Assembly (NCBI GenBank): GCA_945878865.1
Contig: CAMCUD010000009.1
Coordinates: 80,028 to 144,027 of the forward strand
Source: Bifidobacterium breve
GTDB taxonomy: Bacteria > Actinomycetota > Thermoleophilia > Solirubrobacterales > Solirubrobacteraceae
Length of the DNA stretch: 64,000 nucleotides
Direction of reading: 5' to 3'
Shown here: positions 8,004 to 16,195 of the stretch, piece by piece
Numbering within the stretch: position 1 is the stretch's first letter
Layout of the letters: every line of letters starts with the position of its first letter
Notes under the pieces: generated by a model
The model's database searches: none
What the model saw: the letters and a program-made list of their open reading frames with translations, nothing else
What the model was told of the DNA's origin: nothing
Translations under genes and position numbers: made by a program

Positions 8004-8944
8004 GCCCTGTCCTCTTTCCATCCGATCACGGTCGCCCCCCACACGTAGCCCGCGCCGAACGCCGCCAGGCCGACGAGCATCCCGGGCTCGAGCCGGCCGT
8101 CGCTCTCCGCGTCGCGCAGCGCGAGCGGGATGGACGCAGAAGAGGTGTTCGCCACGCGGTCGACGTTCGACACGAGCTTCTCCGCGGGCACCCCGAGCTG
8201 CGCGGCGGTCGCGTCGAGGATCCGCTGGTTGGCCTGGTGCGCGACGAAGAGGTCGAGATCGTCGACGGTCAGGCCCTCGCGCTCGAGGACCGCGCGCGTC
8301 GCCTGCGCCATGCGGTCGACGGCGTTCGTGTAGACGCTGCGGCCGTTCATGCCAAGGAAGCCGCCGATGGGGGCGTTGAGCTGATCGACCTGGTAGTCGC
8401 TGCCCAGCTCGGCCGCCGCGACGCCGCGCGCGAACTCACCGCCGGTGAGGATCGCCGCGCCGGCGCCGTCGCCGAAGAGCACGGCCGTGGAGCGATCCTC
8501 GAAGTCCGTGATCCGGCTGAGGATGTCGCAGCTGACGACGAGCACCGCCGAGGCGCGGCCGGCCTCGATGAGCGCGGAGGCGTGATCCAGCGCGTAGACG
8601 AACCCCGCGCACGCGCCGTTGAGGTCCACGGCGCCAGCGCCGACGCCGAGATCGTCGGCGACGCGAGGCGCGAGGCCGGGCGTGATCCAGTCCGGCGTGA
8701 TGGTCGTGACGATGATGTGGTCGAGCTCGTCGGCGCCCAGGCCGGCGTCGGCCAGCGCTTCGCGCGCCGCCTCGGTCGCGAGTGCGCCGGCCTGGTCCTC
8801 GGGTTCGAGGTGGTGGCGCTCGCGGATGCCGGTGCGGCGGACGATCCAGTCGTCGGTCGTGTCGAGCCCACGGGCTTCGAAGTCCGCGTTCGTGACGACC
8901 TTGTCGGGAAGCGCTCGGCCGATGCCGACGACGCCCGCCTTCAC
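8000..8944 (-). CDS. fabH: 3-oxoacyl-[acyl-carrier-protein] synthase III (KAS III)
   Basis: A 314-residue initiating condensing enzyme joining an acyl-CoA primer to malonyl-ACP. The Cys-His-Asn triad is visible: Cys112 in NGACAGF, His in AHQANQR, Asn in NTSSASIP. The GTG start at 8944 overlaps the fabD stop by four bases (GTGA), and its own stop overlaps the fabG start in the same manner. Primer preference (straight or branched) cannot be read from sequence. Confidence 0.94.
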   Translation of the reverse strand: MKAGVVGIGRALPDKVVTNADFEARGLDTTDDWIVRRTGIRERHHLEPEDQAGALATEAAREALADAGLGADELDHIIVTTITPDWITPGLAPRVADDLGVGAGAVDLNGACAGFVYALDHASALIEAGRASAVLVVSCDILSRITDFEDRSTAVLFGDGAGAAILTGGEFARGVAAAELGSDYQVDQLNAPIGGFLGMNGRSVYTNAVDRMAQATRAVLEREGLTVDDLDLFVAHQANQRILDATAAQLGVPAEKLVSNVDRVANTSSASIPLALRDAESDGRLEPGMLVGLAAFGAGYVWGATVIGWKEDRA

Positions 8945-9768
8945 GCGGCCACCGTCACCGTCCGGCGCACGAGGCCCGCGAGGACCCGGCCGGGGCCGAC
9001 CTCCTCGAACTCCGCGACCCCGTCGTCGGCCAGGCGCAGCAGCGTCTCACGGAAGCGGACGGGGGCGAGCAGGTTCGCCACGAGCTCGGCGCGGACGTCG
9101 CCGAACGGCTCGACCGTGCTGTTGCTGATGACAGGGAATGCCGGGTCGCCGATCTCGGCCGTGGCGAGCGCCTCGGCGAGCTCGTCGGCGGCGGGCGCCA
9201 TGAGCGGCGTGTGGAACGCGGCGCTGACGGGCAGCCGGCGCACGCGGACCTCGAACTCGCGCCCGAGCTCGATCGCCTGCTCGAGGCCCTCCTCGCGACC
9301 GGAGAGCACGACCTGGCCGGGGGCGTTGTCGTTGGCGACGTGCAGGCCGGTGCGGCGCGCCAGCCCGCGCGCGGCGTCGATGTCGCCGCCAAGCAGCGCG
9401 ACCATCCCACCGGGAACGAGCTCGTTGGCGCGATCCATCGCCGACGCGCGGACGTCGACCACGCGCAGCGCGTCCTCGAATGTCAGGGCGCCCGCGGCGA
9501 CGAGGGCGGCGTACTCGCCCAGCGAATGGCCGGCCGCGGCGACGGGCGCCTCGGCGTCGGCGTCCTGCAGCCGGGCGTCCCACGCCGCGACGGAGCACAG
9601 GAAGATCGCGGGCTGCTGGTAGCGCGTCCCCTCGTCAAGACGGGAGAACGGGTCGTAATCGAGCAGCTCGAGACCGCGCTGTAGGCGCGGCGACGAGGTC
9701 CAGGGCTCCTCCATGCCGTCGGCATGGCTGCCCTGTCCGGGGAACAGGACGGCGGTGGCGGGGGGCAT
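8941..9768 (-). CDS. fabD: Malonyl-CoA:ACP transacylase
   Basis: A 275-residue enzyme loading malonyl groups onto ACP. It begins with the family's LFPGQGSH motif, has the nucleophile Ser82 in GHSLGEYAAL, and a catalytic His in AAFHTPLM. It is first in the fab operon. The ATG at 9768 has no clear ribosome-binding site and lies a few bases from a TATCGG element, so the transcript may be leaderless. The GTGA overlap with fabH shows coupling. Confidence 0.94.
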   Translation of the reverse strand: MPPATAVLFPGQGSHADGMEEPWTSSPRLQRGLELLDYDPFSRLDEGTRYQQPAIFLCSVAAWDARLQDADAEAPVAAAGHSLGEYAALVAAGALTFEDALRVVDVRASAMDRANELVPGGMVALLGGDIDAARGLARRTGLHVANDNAPGQVVLSGREEGLEQAIELGREFEVRVRRLPVSAAFHTPLMAPAADELAEALATAEIGDPAFPVISNSTVEPFGDVRAELVANLLAPVRFRETLLRLADDGVAEFEEVGPGRVLAGLVRRTVTVAA

Positions 9769-9866
9769 CGAACTACCGATACACGACGAATGGCCCCCGG
9801 TCTCACGGTTTCGACATCCATGCCGCCCGTGTCAAACGGGGACGTAGGGCATACTGGCCCGCGCAA

Positions 9867-10184
9867 GGGTCGTTAGCTCAATCGGTAGAGCACCGGACTT
9901 CAACACACATAGGAGCGCCAGCAGGGAAACCACTGGTCAGTCGGCGGCTGTGTGCTGGGACCCCCTGAGAGCCTGAGGTACCCATCGCGGTGACAATCCT
10001 CAGGATTGGGCAATCAGCAGGCAATCCGTGAGAACGGCGAGCCCTCAGAGGCCATACGCCGCCCACCCTAACGTCGAGCCGAGGGTGAAGAGATGGTCCA
10101 GACCGCAACGCCTTCCCGGCGGCCGGTGAAAGCCGGTGCGGCAGGTTAATCCGAGGGATCTGGGTTCGAGTCCCAGGCGACCCA
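9867..10184 (+). tRNA. tRNA-Lys (anticodon UUU), interrupted by a 245-nt intron
   Basis: The 5' exon (9867-9900) reads as the first half of a bacterial tRNA-Lys: GGGTCGTTAGCTCA, D arm, and anticodon stem CCGGA followed by CTT. The 3' exon (10146-10184) resumes with TTAATCCGA, a GGGAT variable loop, T arm CTGGG-TTCGAGT-CCCAG, and GCGACCC plus discriminator A. Joined, the loop is CTTTTAA with anticodon UUU. The acceptor stem pairs fully apart from one G-U wobble at 7-66. One C-A mismatch (27-43) sits at the base of the anticodon stem. CCA is not encoded. A CATACT -10-like element lies 12 bases upstream. Confidence 0.82.
9901..10145 (+). ncRNA. Putative group I intron inside the tRNA-Lys anticodon loop
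   Basis: The insert lies between U34 and U35. The 5' exon ends in U and the insert ends in G, the boundary rule of group I introns. Inside are GGGCAATC followed by AGCAGGC and AATCC, close to the P/Q elements of the cyanobacterial tRNA-Leu intron, and an R-like GGTCCAGACCGCAACG. Strong stems are visible: CGGCG/CGCCG, CACCCT/AGGGTG, AATCC/GGATT, and a GAAA-capped CCGGT/GCCGG stem near the 3' end as in P9. The length fits subgroup IC3. There is no reading frame for a homing endonuclease. P1 and P7 pairings could not be fully assigned by eye. Confidence 0.72.
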
Positions 10185-10185
10185 C

Positions 10186-10956
10186 TTGCCGAACATCGCC
10201 ATCCCCGCCGTCACCCGGATCGGATCCGGGCCGCCGGTCGTGCTCGTCCATGGGACGTGTCCGGCCTGGTGGGGCGAGCTGCCCGCGTGGCTGGCCGCGT
10301 CGACCGAGGTCCTGACGTACGACCGGCGCGGCTTCGGCACGAGCCGTGGGCTGACCGCCGACGGGTTCTCCGCGCACGCGTGCGACCTCGCCGCCGTGAT
10401 CGGGGACGAGCCGGCGGTCGTCGTCGGCTGGAGCATGGGCGGGGTCGTCGCCCTGGAGGCGGCGTGCGCGCACCCCGAGCGGTTCCGTGGGCTCGTACTC
10501 ATCGAGCCGCCGCTGCACGCAAAGCGCAGCCCCGACGTCGCGATGGCCTCCTCGGTGCTGGGCGCGATGGTGATGGGGCGGCTCGGGCGCGCCGAGGCCG
10601 GCGCGCGGTGGTTCCTGCGCTGGGCGTTCACGCGGACGGACGGCGAGCCGAACGACCTTGAGCGCCTACCCGTCGACGCGCTCTCCCGCCTGCGCGAGGG
10701 CGACAACGCGGCGATCGTCGGCGAGATCGAACACGGCACCGGCGAGCACCTCGAGCTCGACGCGCTCCGGGCGCTCGATCTTCCGGTCACCGTGCTGCAC
10801 GGCACCGCGAGCCGCCCGGCATTCGCCGCCGCTGCGCGCCGGATCGCCGGCGCCGTCCCGAGCGCGCTGCTGGAGACCGTCGAGGGCAGCGGGCACGTCA
10901 TGCAGCTCGACGCGCCGGACCGCCTCGTCGCCGCGGTGCGCGCGGTCGTAGACTGA
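10186..10956 (+). CDS. Alpha/beta-hydrolase fold protein
   Basis: A 256-residue hydrolase. It has the oxyanion-hole motif LVHGTCPAWW (about residues 21-30), nucleophile Ser in GWSMGG (about 87), and a C-terminal GSGHVMQ carrying the catalytic His. The substrate is unknown. The TTG start is only two bases after the tRNA-Lys 3' end; no later start keeps the first beta-strand, so TTG is accepted. The gene is probably co-transcribed with the tRNA and freed by tRNA 3' processing, which would leave an almost leaderless mRNA. Confidence 0.78.
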   Translation: MPNIAIPAVTRIGSGPPVVLVHGTCPAWWGELPAWLAASTEVLTYDRRGFGTSRGLTADGFSAHACDLAAVIGDEPAVVVGWSMGGVVALEAACAHPERFRGLVLIEPPLHAKRSPDVAMASSVLGAMVMGRLGRAEAGARWFLRWAFTRTDGEPNDLERLPVDALSRLREGDNAAIVGEIEHGTGEHLELDALRALDLPVTVLHGTASRPAFAAAARRIAGAVPSALLETVEGSGHVMQLDAPDRLVAAVRAVVD

Positions 10957-10971
10957 ACGCCGTCCCGCCAC

Positions 10972-11043
10972 GCCCCCATGGTGTAGCGGTTAGCACGCCA
11001 GCCTTTCACGCTGGTAGCGGGGGTTCGATTCCCCCTGGGGGTA
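10972..11043 (+). tRNA. tRNA-Glu (anticodon UUC)
   Basis: A 72-nt cloverleaf: acceptor GCCCCCA/TGGGGGT plus A, anticodon stem CCAGC/GCTGG around CTTTCAC with anticodon TTC, and T arm GGGGG-TTCGATT-CCCCC. CCA is not encoded. It lies 15 bases downstream of the hydrolase stop and two bases before the end of a convergent gene. Confidence 0.96.
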
Positions 11044-11045
11044 CT

Positions 11046-12326
11046 TCAGTCGCCGACGGCCAGGTGCCCTGCGATCCACTGCTGCGAGTAGTCGAGCCAG
11101 TCGCGGTAGTTGGCCATGGCGCAGTGGTCGTCGCCGGGGTAGAGCCGGAGCTCGGCGTGCCGGGCTCCCGCCGCGAGCTCGATCGAATCGCGGGTGCTCA
11201 GGAGCGTGTCGTTGTCGCCGTTGATGACGAGGAGCGGTTGGGTGATCTCGCGGTAGCGGTCGCGGAGCGAGAGCCGGCGCAGGCGGCAAAGCAGGCCAAC
11301 GGGCGTTGTGGCGCCCGTGACGTCTGCGAGGGCGTCGAGGATGATCTCGGGCAGCCCGAGTTTGGGCCAGAAGCTGCGGTCCGTGGGGGCGCCGCATGCC
11401 ACAGCGCACCTGATCCGGCGGTCCGTTGCGGCCATGCGCGCGGCCCAGTAGCCGCCGAAGCTGACACCGACCATGCCGATGCGCTCGGGATCGACGCGAG
11501 GGTCGCCGGCGACCGTGTCGATCACGCGGCGGTACACGGCCGCCGACGCGCTCGACATCGGCTCGGCGTACGCGTAGGAGCCGGGCATCTCCATGACGAG
11601 GACGCCCAGGCCGCTGGCGTGGTAGCGCAGCAGGGGGACCAGGAGCTCCTGCACGGTCCCCTCGAGGCCGTTGGTCACCACGACGACCGGACACGGCCGA
11701 TCTGTGGCGGGCAGGCAGCGGTAGGCCTCCACGACCTCGCTCCCGGTGTCGATGGAGATCTGCTCGACCACCGTGTCGAGCCCCGCTGCGAACGCGGTCG
11801 CAAGCGCGTCGAAGACGCGGCGTGAGTGCCGGTAGGCCTCCAGGCGATGCGGGGTGCCTCCGGGAAAGGCGCTGACCTGGAGGTACGTGATCGCCGCCAG
11901 GAGCTCTGCGACGGCGCCGACGACCTCCAACGCCCGCTGTGCGCCCTCGGTGCCGGCGTGCTGCTCGGCGAACCGGGAGACCGCCTCGGCCGGGACGACG
12001 AGGCTGTGGTCGGCCAGGAGCCGGGCATACGGCGCGACGTGGCGCTGGAGGGTCTCGCGGTCGGTGATGTCGCCGAGCACCTCCTCTGCGCGACGCAGGT
12101 GCTCGCCGGCGATGCCGTTCCAGTACGCGCACCAGCGCGCGTCCTCGAAGGAGCGGCAGTCCCGGATCTGCCGGGCGAACCGCTCGCCGTCCAGGCCGCC
12201 CATGTTGGCGTAGCGCTGGACGAACAGCGCGGGCAGGAAGCCGGCGGCTCCCTGGCGGGCGGCGGCGCGCTCCGTGGTGCCGGTCGCCGCGCATGCGGTG
12301 ATCAGCAACCGCTGCTTGATGGTCAT
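11046..12326 (-). CDS. Alpha/beta-hydrolase with N-terminal helical domain (FrsA/DUF1100-like esterase)
   Basis: A 426-residue protein. The N-terminal 150 residues are helical; the hydrolase domain follows, with VVVVTNGLEG near its first strand, nucleophile Ser in GVSFGGYW (about residue 278), Asp in NGDNDT and His in GDDHCAM. This layout matches FrsA-like or 2,6-dihydroxypseudooxynicotine-hydrolase-like esterases. Its ATG at 12326 overlaps the stop of the 3-methyladenine glycosylase gene (ATGA), so the two are coupled. The substrate is not predictable. Confidence 0.75.
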   Translation of the reverse strand: MTIKQRLLITACAATGTTERAAARQGAAGFLPALFVQRYANMGGLDGERFARQIRDCRSFEDARWCAYWNGIAGEHLRRAEEVLGDITDRETLQRHVAPYARLLADHSLVVPAEAVSRFAEQHAGTEGAQRALEVVGAVAELLAAITYLQVSAFPGGTPHRLEAYRHSRRVFDALATAFAAGLDTVVEQISIDTGSEVVEAYRCLPATDRPCPVVVVTNGLEGTVQELLVPLLRYHASGLGVLVMEMPGSYAYAEPMSSASAAVYRRVIDTVAGDPRVDPERIGMVGVSFGGYWAARMAATDRRIRCAVACGAPTDRSFWPKLGLPEIILDALADVTGATTPVGLLCRLRRLSLRDRYREITQPLLVINGDNDTLLSTRDSIELAAGARHAELRLYPGDDHCAMANYRDWLDYSQQWIAGHLAVGD

Positions 12327-12931
12327 GTGCCCACCCCTCTTCGCGCGCGTCGGCCGAACGCCGCCCGCGCCGCATCCACCTCGGCCCGCGCGAAGCACCC
12401 GCGCTCGTGGTCGTTGACGATCCCGCACGCCTGCATGAAGGAGAACACTGTCGTCGGCCCGACGAACTTCCACCCGCGCCGCTTGAGCTCCTTCGACATC
12501 GCGACCGACTCGGGGCTTGTCGACATCGTCTGCGGTTCGCCGAGTGTCGCGGCGTCCGGCTCGTAGCTCCACGCGAACGCCGCCAGCGATCCCTCGCGCT
12601 CGATGAGCTCCAGCGCGCGGCCCGCGTTGTTGATCGCCGCCTCGATCTTCCCGCGATGACGCACGATGCCGGCATCGCCGAGCAGGCGTTCGATGTCGGT
12701 CTCGTCGAACGCCGCGACGCGCGCCATGTCGAAGTCGGCGAACCCCGCGCGGAACGCGGGGCGCTTCGTGAGGATCGTCCGCCAGCTCAGCCCGGACTGG
12801 AATCCCTCGAGGCAGAGCTTCTCGAACAGGCGGCGGTCGTCGGCGACGGGGCGGCCCCACTCCTCGTCGTGGTAGCGGGGGAACTCCGGGGCGGTGGTGG
12901 CCCAGCGGCAGCGCGGGCGGTCGTCAGGCAT
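12323..12931 (-). CDS. tag: DNA-3-methyladenine glycosylase I
   Basis: A 202-residue base-excision repair enzyme removing 3-methyladenine. The zinc site of Tag is visible: Cys8 (RCRW), His20 (YHDEEWG), and the C-terminal His-x3-Cys (NDHERGC). Other hallmarks are FEKLCLEGFQSGLSW and the KFVGPTT block. It is divergent from the DUF4333 lipoprotein gene with only 26 bp between starts, so both promoters are compact. It is coupled to the downstream hydrolase. Confidence 0.92.
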   Translation of the reverse strand: MPDDRPRCRWATTAPEFPRYHDEEWGRPVADDRRLFEKLCLEGFQSGLSWRTILTKRPAFRAGFADFDMARVAAFDETDIERLLGDAGIVRHRGKIEAAINNAGRALELIEREGSLAAFAWSYEPDAATLGEPQTMSTSPESVAMSKELKRRGWKFVGPTTVFSFMQACGIVNDHERGCFARAEVDAARAAFGRRARRGVGT

Positions 12932-12957
12932 GCCACGGGTATAGCCTGCGCGCCGTC

Positions 12958-13272
12958 ATGTCGCACGCTCGATTCCCGCTCCTCGTTCTCGCCGCCGTCG
13001 CCGCGCTTGCACTCCCCGGGTGCGAGGCGTCGTTCTCCATCGGCGGGAAGACGCTGAACACCGACAAGGCTGAGACCGAGATCGCCAAGGGCATCAAGAA
13101 GCAGACCGGGGTGGACGCCACCGTCGTCTGCCCCGACGACGTGAAGATCAAGAAGGACGACACCTTCAAGTGCACCGCCACGCCGAAGGGCGGCGGGAAG
13201 TCCGCGATCGTCGAGGTCACGCAGACCGATGACGAGGGCAACATCCACTGGGAGCTGAACCCGGGGCAATAG
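12958..13272 (+). CDS. DUF4333 lipoprotein, copy 1
   Basis: A 104-residue exported protein: signal peptide of about 20 residues ending in a lipobox LPGC (Cys22), then a compact domain with two further Cys (VVCPDD, FKCTAT) that probably form a disulphide. The domain matches DUF4333, a small actinobacterial envelope family of unknown role. It is a close paralogue of the protein at 14119-14409; both carry NTDKAE, CPDD and TQxDDEGNxxWEL. Confidence 0.82.
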   Translation: MSHARFPLLVLAAVAALALPGCEASFSIGGKTLNTDKAETEIAKGIKKQTGVDATVVCPDDVKIKKDDTFKCTATPKGGGKSAIVEVTQTDDEGNIHWELNPGQ

Positions 13273-13307
13273 CCTTGGTCGATGGTTCCGGCGGTACTAT
13301 CGAGCCG

Positions 13308-14045
13308 GTGGACGTCCGCTTCTACGTCTTCACCGACTCGTACCCCTGCGAAGCCGTGCTCGCCGCGGCCCGGCACAAGGAGATCGACGTCCGGCGGGTC
13401 GACCTCGCACCGGTGCTTCACGCGTTCGTCATGAAGGCCGTCTTCGGTGAGCGCACCGTCCCGGGAGCGCGCTTCGGCGACCGCAAGGTGCACGGCAGCA
13501 CCGCCATCTTCCACGCCCTCGACGACGTCCGCCCCGACCCGCCGCTCTTTCCGACACCCGAGGTCGAAGCGGCCGAGGCGTGGGGCGCGGGCCCGTTCCA
13601 GGACATCGGCCGGCGCTTCGTGTGGTTCCACCTGCGCGGCCGCCCGGCCGAGATGCGCCGCTGGGCGCAGCGCGACGAGGACCCGCGCACCGCCCGGATA
13701 AAGCGGGTGCTCGGTGCGCCCATGGCGGCGATCGCTGCACGGGCGAACGACGCGGCCCCCGAGCGCGTGCGCGCCGATCTCGCCGCGCTGCCCGAGCACC
13801 TGGCGCACGTCGATGAGCTCATCGCGCGAGGGGTCATCGGGAACCCCGACGCGCCGAACGCCGCCGACTTCCAGATCCTGTCGTCGGTCGCCGCCTGGTG
13901 GGTCATCCAGGACCTTCGTCCGCTCCTCTCCGAACACGACAGCGTGTCCACCGCGCTGCGGCTTTTCCCCCGCTACGCCCACGCAGACGGGTTCAGCGGC
14001 GGAGTCATCCCGCCGGCTTGGCTCGAACCTCTGCGCGCCGTCTGA
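13308..14045 (+). CDS. Glutathione S-transferase-like protein
   Basis: A 245-residue protein. The N-terminal 80 residues have a thioredoxin-like pattern (VRFYVFTDSYPCEAVLAAARHKEID, with a single Cys), then a helical C-terminal domain with NAADFQILSSVAAW matching the GST-C fold. Actinobacteria usually lack glutathione, so a different thiol such as mycothiol, or none, may be used. The GTG at 13308 lies 7 bases after a TACTAT box, which favours a leaderless start; a TTG at 13275 is the alternative. It lies between the two DUF4333 genes. Confidence 0.7.
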   Translation: MDVRFYVFTDSYPCEAVLAAARHKEIDVRRVDLAPVLHAFVMKAVFGERTVPGARFGDRKVHGSTAIFHALDDVRPDPPLFPTPEVEAAEAWGAGPFQDIGRRFVWFHLRGRPAEMRRWAQRDEDPRTARIKRVLGAPMAAIAARANDAAPERVRADLAALPEHLAHVDELIARGVIGNPDAPNAADFQILSSVAAWWVIQDLRPLLSEHDSVSTALRLFPRYAHADGFSGGVIPPAWLEPLRAV

Positions 14046-14118
14046 TTCCGGGCTCAAGATGCGAGCTCGTCCGGCCGACGAGGACGAACATCCCCCGCAA
14101 CGCTCAACCAGGAGCACC

Positions 14119-14409
14119 ATGACCGCTGCCACCCGTCTGTCCACCCTCGCCGCGCTCGCGCTCGCGACGCTCGGCATCGCCGCCTGCGGCACCACCACCA
14201 TCAACACGGACAAGGCTGAGTCCGAGATCACGAAGCAGCTCGACGAGCAGGTCGGCAAGGGCGCGAAGGTCTCGTGCCCGGATGACATCGAGGCCAAGAA
14301 GGGCGACACCTTCAACTGCACCGCGACCGACCCGGATGGCAACAAGGCCACCATCGTCGTCACCCAGAAGGACGACGAGGGCAACGTGTCGTGGGAGCTC
14401 AAGCAGTAG
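14119..14409 (+). CDS. DUF4333 lipoprotein, copy 2
   Basis: A 96-residue lipoprotein: signal peptide with lipobox IAAC (Cys23), then the DUF4333 domain with two Cys (VSCPDD, FNCTAT) as in copy 1. AGGAG precedes the ATG by 6 bases. Its last 19 bases overlap the next gene, suggesting translational coupling to the papain-like lipoprotein. The pair with 12958-13272 is a local duplication separated by the GST-like gene. Confidence 0.82.
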   Translation: MTAATRLSTLAALALATLGIAACGTTTINTDKAESEITKQLDEQVGKGAKVSCPDDIEAKKGDTFNCTATDPDGNKATIVVTQKDDEGNVSWELKQ

Positions 14410-16169
14410 CGCGCGCCCTCGCGCCCTTCGCCTGCGTCCTCGCACTCGCCGTCGGCGGGTGCGGGGGCGGCGATGAAGGTCTCGACGGAGCCCAGCGCTC
14501 CGACCGCGCGAAGGGTGAGCCCGCGATCGGCGCCGTGGAGGCGCCGGCGATCCAGAAGAGCCTGCTCGGCGACGGCGCCACCGCATCGGCGGGCGACGCG
14601 CAGAGCTACACCCCGAAGGGCGAGATCCTCGCCGACAGCGGCTTCCGCCCCGAGCGCGACGGCTTCTCCTTCGAGAACTACGGCAACGACGTCGAGCCGG
14701 AGAACCTCACGACCGCGTCGCTGCAGGCGCTGTTCGGCGATGACGTGTGCATCGGCGGCAACGGCGACGACTGCCGCTTGACCCCGGCCGCCAAGCGGTG
14801 GATGCAGACCGAGAACGACCGGATGGACGGCGGCCACTGCATGGGCTTCTCCGTCGCGGCGATCCGCATGTTCACCGACAAGCTCGCAGAGACCGACTTC
14901 GGCGCGGACACGCCCGCCGGTCTCGAGATCCAGGGCAACACCGACCTGCAGTCCTCGATCGCCGAGCACTGGGTCTACCAGGACCTGCCGCGCATCCGGG
15001 CCAAGACCGTCGACGGCACCCCGACAGAGGTCCTGCAGAAACTCGCCGACGCGCTGAACAGCGGCAAGGAGGACTACACCATCGGCATCTTCATGGCCGA
15101 TGGCACCGGCGGCCACGCGATCACGCCCTACGCGATCGAGGACCGCGGCGACGACCGCTACGCCGTCCTGGTCTACGACAACAACTTCCCCGGGATCACC
15201 CGCGCGCTCGTCGTCGACACCGCGAACGACACGTGGCGCTACGTCGGCGGCACCAACCCGAAGGACACCGACGAGATCTACGAGGGCGACGCCGAGACGC
15301 AGTCGATGGTCCTGCTGCCGACGAGCCCAGGAGAGACGCTGCAGCCGTGCCCGTTCTGCCAGGGCGACGACGGTGAAGCGGGCGAGGGCTTCGGCGCGGC
15401 GGTCGGCTCGAAGAAGTCGTACTCGCAGATCACGCTCAACGGCGATCTCGAGAACCACCCGCACCTCGTGCTCACCGACGACAAGGACCGCGTGACGGGC
15501 ATCGTCGACGGCGAGTTCGTCAACGAGATCCCCGGCGTCGAGGTGCAGCAGAGCTTCAGCGTGCGCAACTGGGAGGCCGGGCCCGAGCCGTCCTATCTCG
15601 TTCCCGCCGGCCAGGACATCGGCATCACGATCGACGGGTCGAACCTCAAGAAGAAGGCGAAGGTCACGCTCGACCTCATCAGCGGCGGCCTCGTCGTCTC
15701 CGTCGAGGAGATCAAGATCGCCCCCGGCCAGCAGGATGACGTCGCGCTGTCGGGCGACGGTCACGGCCTGTACTACGCGACCGACGGCACGGGCGAGGAG
15801 TCTCCGGAGTTCTACGCGGGCGTTGACGACGGTGACGCGTCCTACACGTTCACCGCGGCGGCGCTCGGCATCAAGCGCGGCGCGACGGTCGGGCTGCTGG
15901 TCGACCAGGAGTCCGGCACCGTGCTGCTCGACGCCGACGGCGCCGACACAGCCGACGGGAGCAAGGCGTGGTTCGCGCTGCTCGTCGGCAAGGAGACGCC
16001 GAACGCCACGCGGATGTGGGGCACCGACGAGCTGCGCTTGAGCAGCACGCGCAAAGAGGGCGCGTACTTCAACTACCGCGACACGCCGAAGGCCGGAAGG
16101 CCATTGGAGCTTGAGGTCGGGCCCGAGGACGGGCCGTTCCGCACGGTCGAGGCGCCGTACCAGGAGTAG
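14391..16169 (+). CDS. Secreted lipoprotein with papain-like (Cys-His-Asn) fold, possible cysteine peptidase
   Basis: A 592-residue protein. The signal peptide ends with lipobox VGGC (about residue 24). A segment GGHCMGFSVAA (about 143-153) places a Cys at a helix start, followed by GTGGHAITPYAI (about 241) and a VYDNNFPG strand. Together these form a plausible Cys-His-Asn triad of the papain/C39 type. The C-terminal 250 residues are beta-rich. The GTG start overlaps the preceding lipoprotein gene by 19 bases. It could process peptides outside the cell or be a non-catalytic relative; the DUF4333 partner may act with it. Confidence 0.6.
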   Translation: MGAQAVARALAPFACVLALAVGGCGGGDEGLDGAQRSDRAKGEPAIGAVEAPAIQKSLLGDGATASAGDAQSYTPKGEILADSGFRPERDGFSFENYGNDVEPENLTTASLQALFGDDVCIGGNGDDCRLTPAAKRWMQTENDRMDGGHCMGFSVAAIRMFTDKLAETDFGADTPAGLEIQGNTDLQSSIAEHWVYQDLPRIRAKTVDGTPTEVLQKLADALNSGKEDYTIGIFMADGTGGHAITPYAIEDRGDDRYAVLVYDNNFPGITRALVVDTANDTWRYVGGTNPKDTDEIYEGDAETQSMVLLPTSPGETLQPCPFCQGDDGEAGEGFGAAVGSKKSYSQITLNGDLENHPHLVLTDDKDRVTGIVDGEFVNEIPGVEVQQSFSVRNWEAGPEPSYLVPAGQDIGITIDGSNLKKKAKVTLDLISGGLVVSVEEIKIAPGQQDDVALSGDGHGLYYATDGTGEESPEFYAGVDDGDASYTFTAAALGIKRGATVGLLVDQESGTVLLDADGADTADGSKAWFALLVGKETPNATRMWGTDELRLSSTRKEGAYFNYRDTPKAGRPLELEVGPEDGPFRTVEAPYQE

Positions 16170-16195
16170 CGTCCGCCGCCCGGCGGTGGTACACC

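Noticed and set aside
5190..8048. A 952-codon open frame on the plus strand across the fatty acid synthase genes
   Set aside because: It is the antisense shadow of the tetR-fabF-acpP-fabG block; high GC leaves long stop-free antisense frames, and its composition (Arg/Asp/Val-rich, no motifs) is not protein-like.
9901..10145. Reading the split tRNA as tRNA-Asn (anticodon GUU) with the intron one base earlier
   Set aside because: Splicing after U33 and keeping the last G would give GTT, but the tRNA body (GGGTCGTTAGCTCA, discriminator A) matches bacterial tRNA-Lys and the U/G boundary rule fits the Lys solution.
12924..15764. A 946-codon open frame on the minus strand
   Set aside because: It is antisense to the lipoproteins, GST-like protein and papain-like protein, all of which show signal peptides, motifs and ribosome-binding sites on the plus strand.
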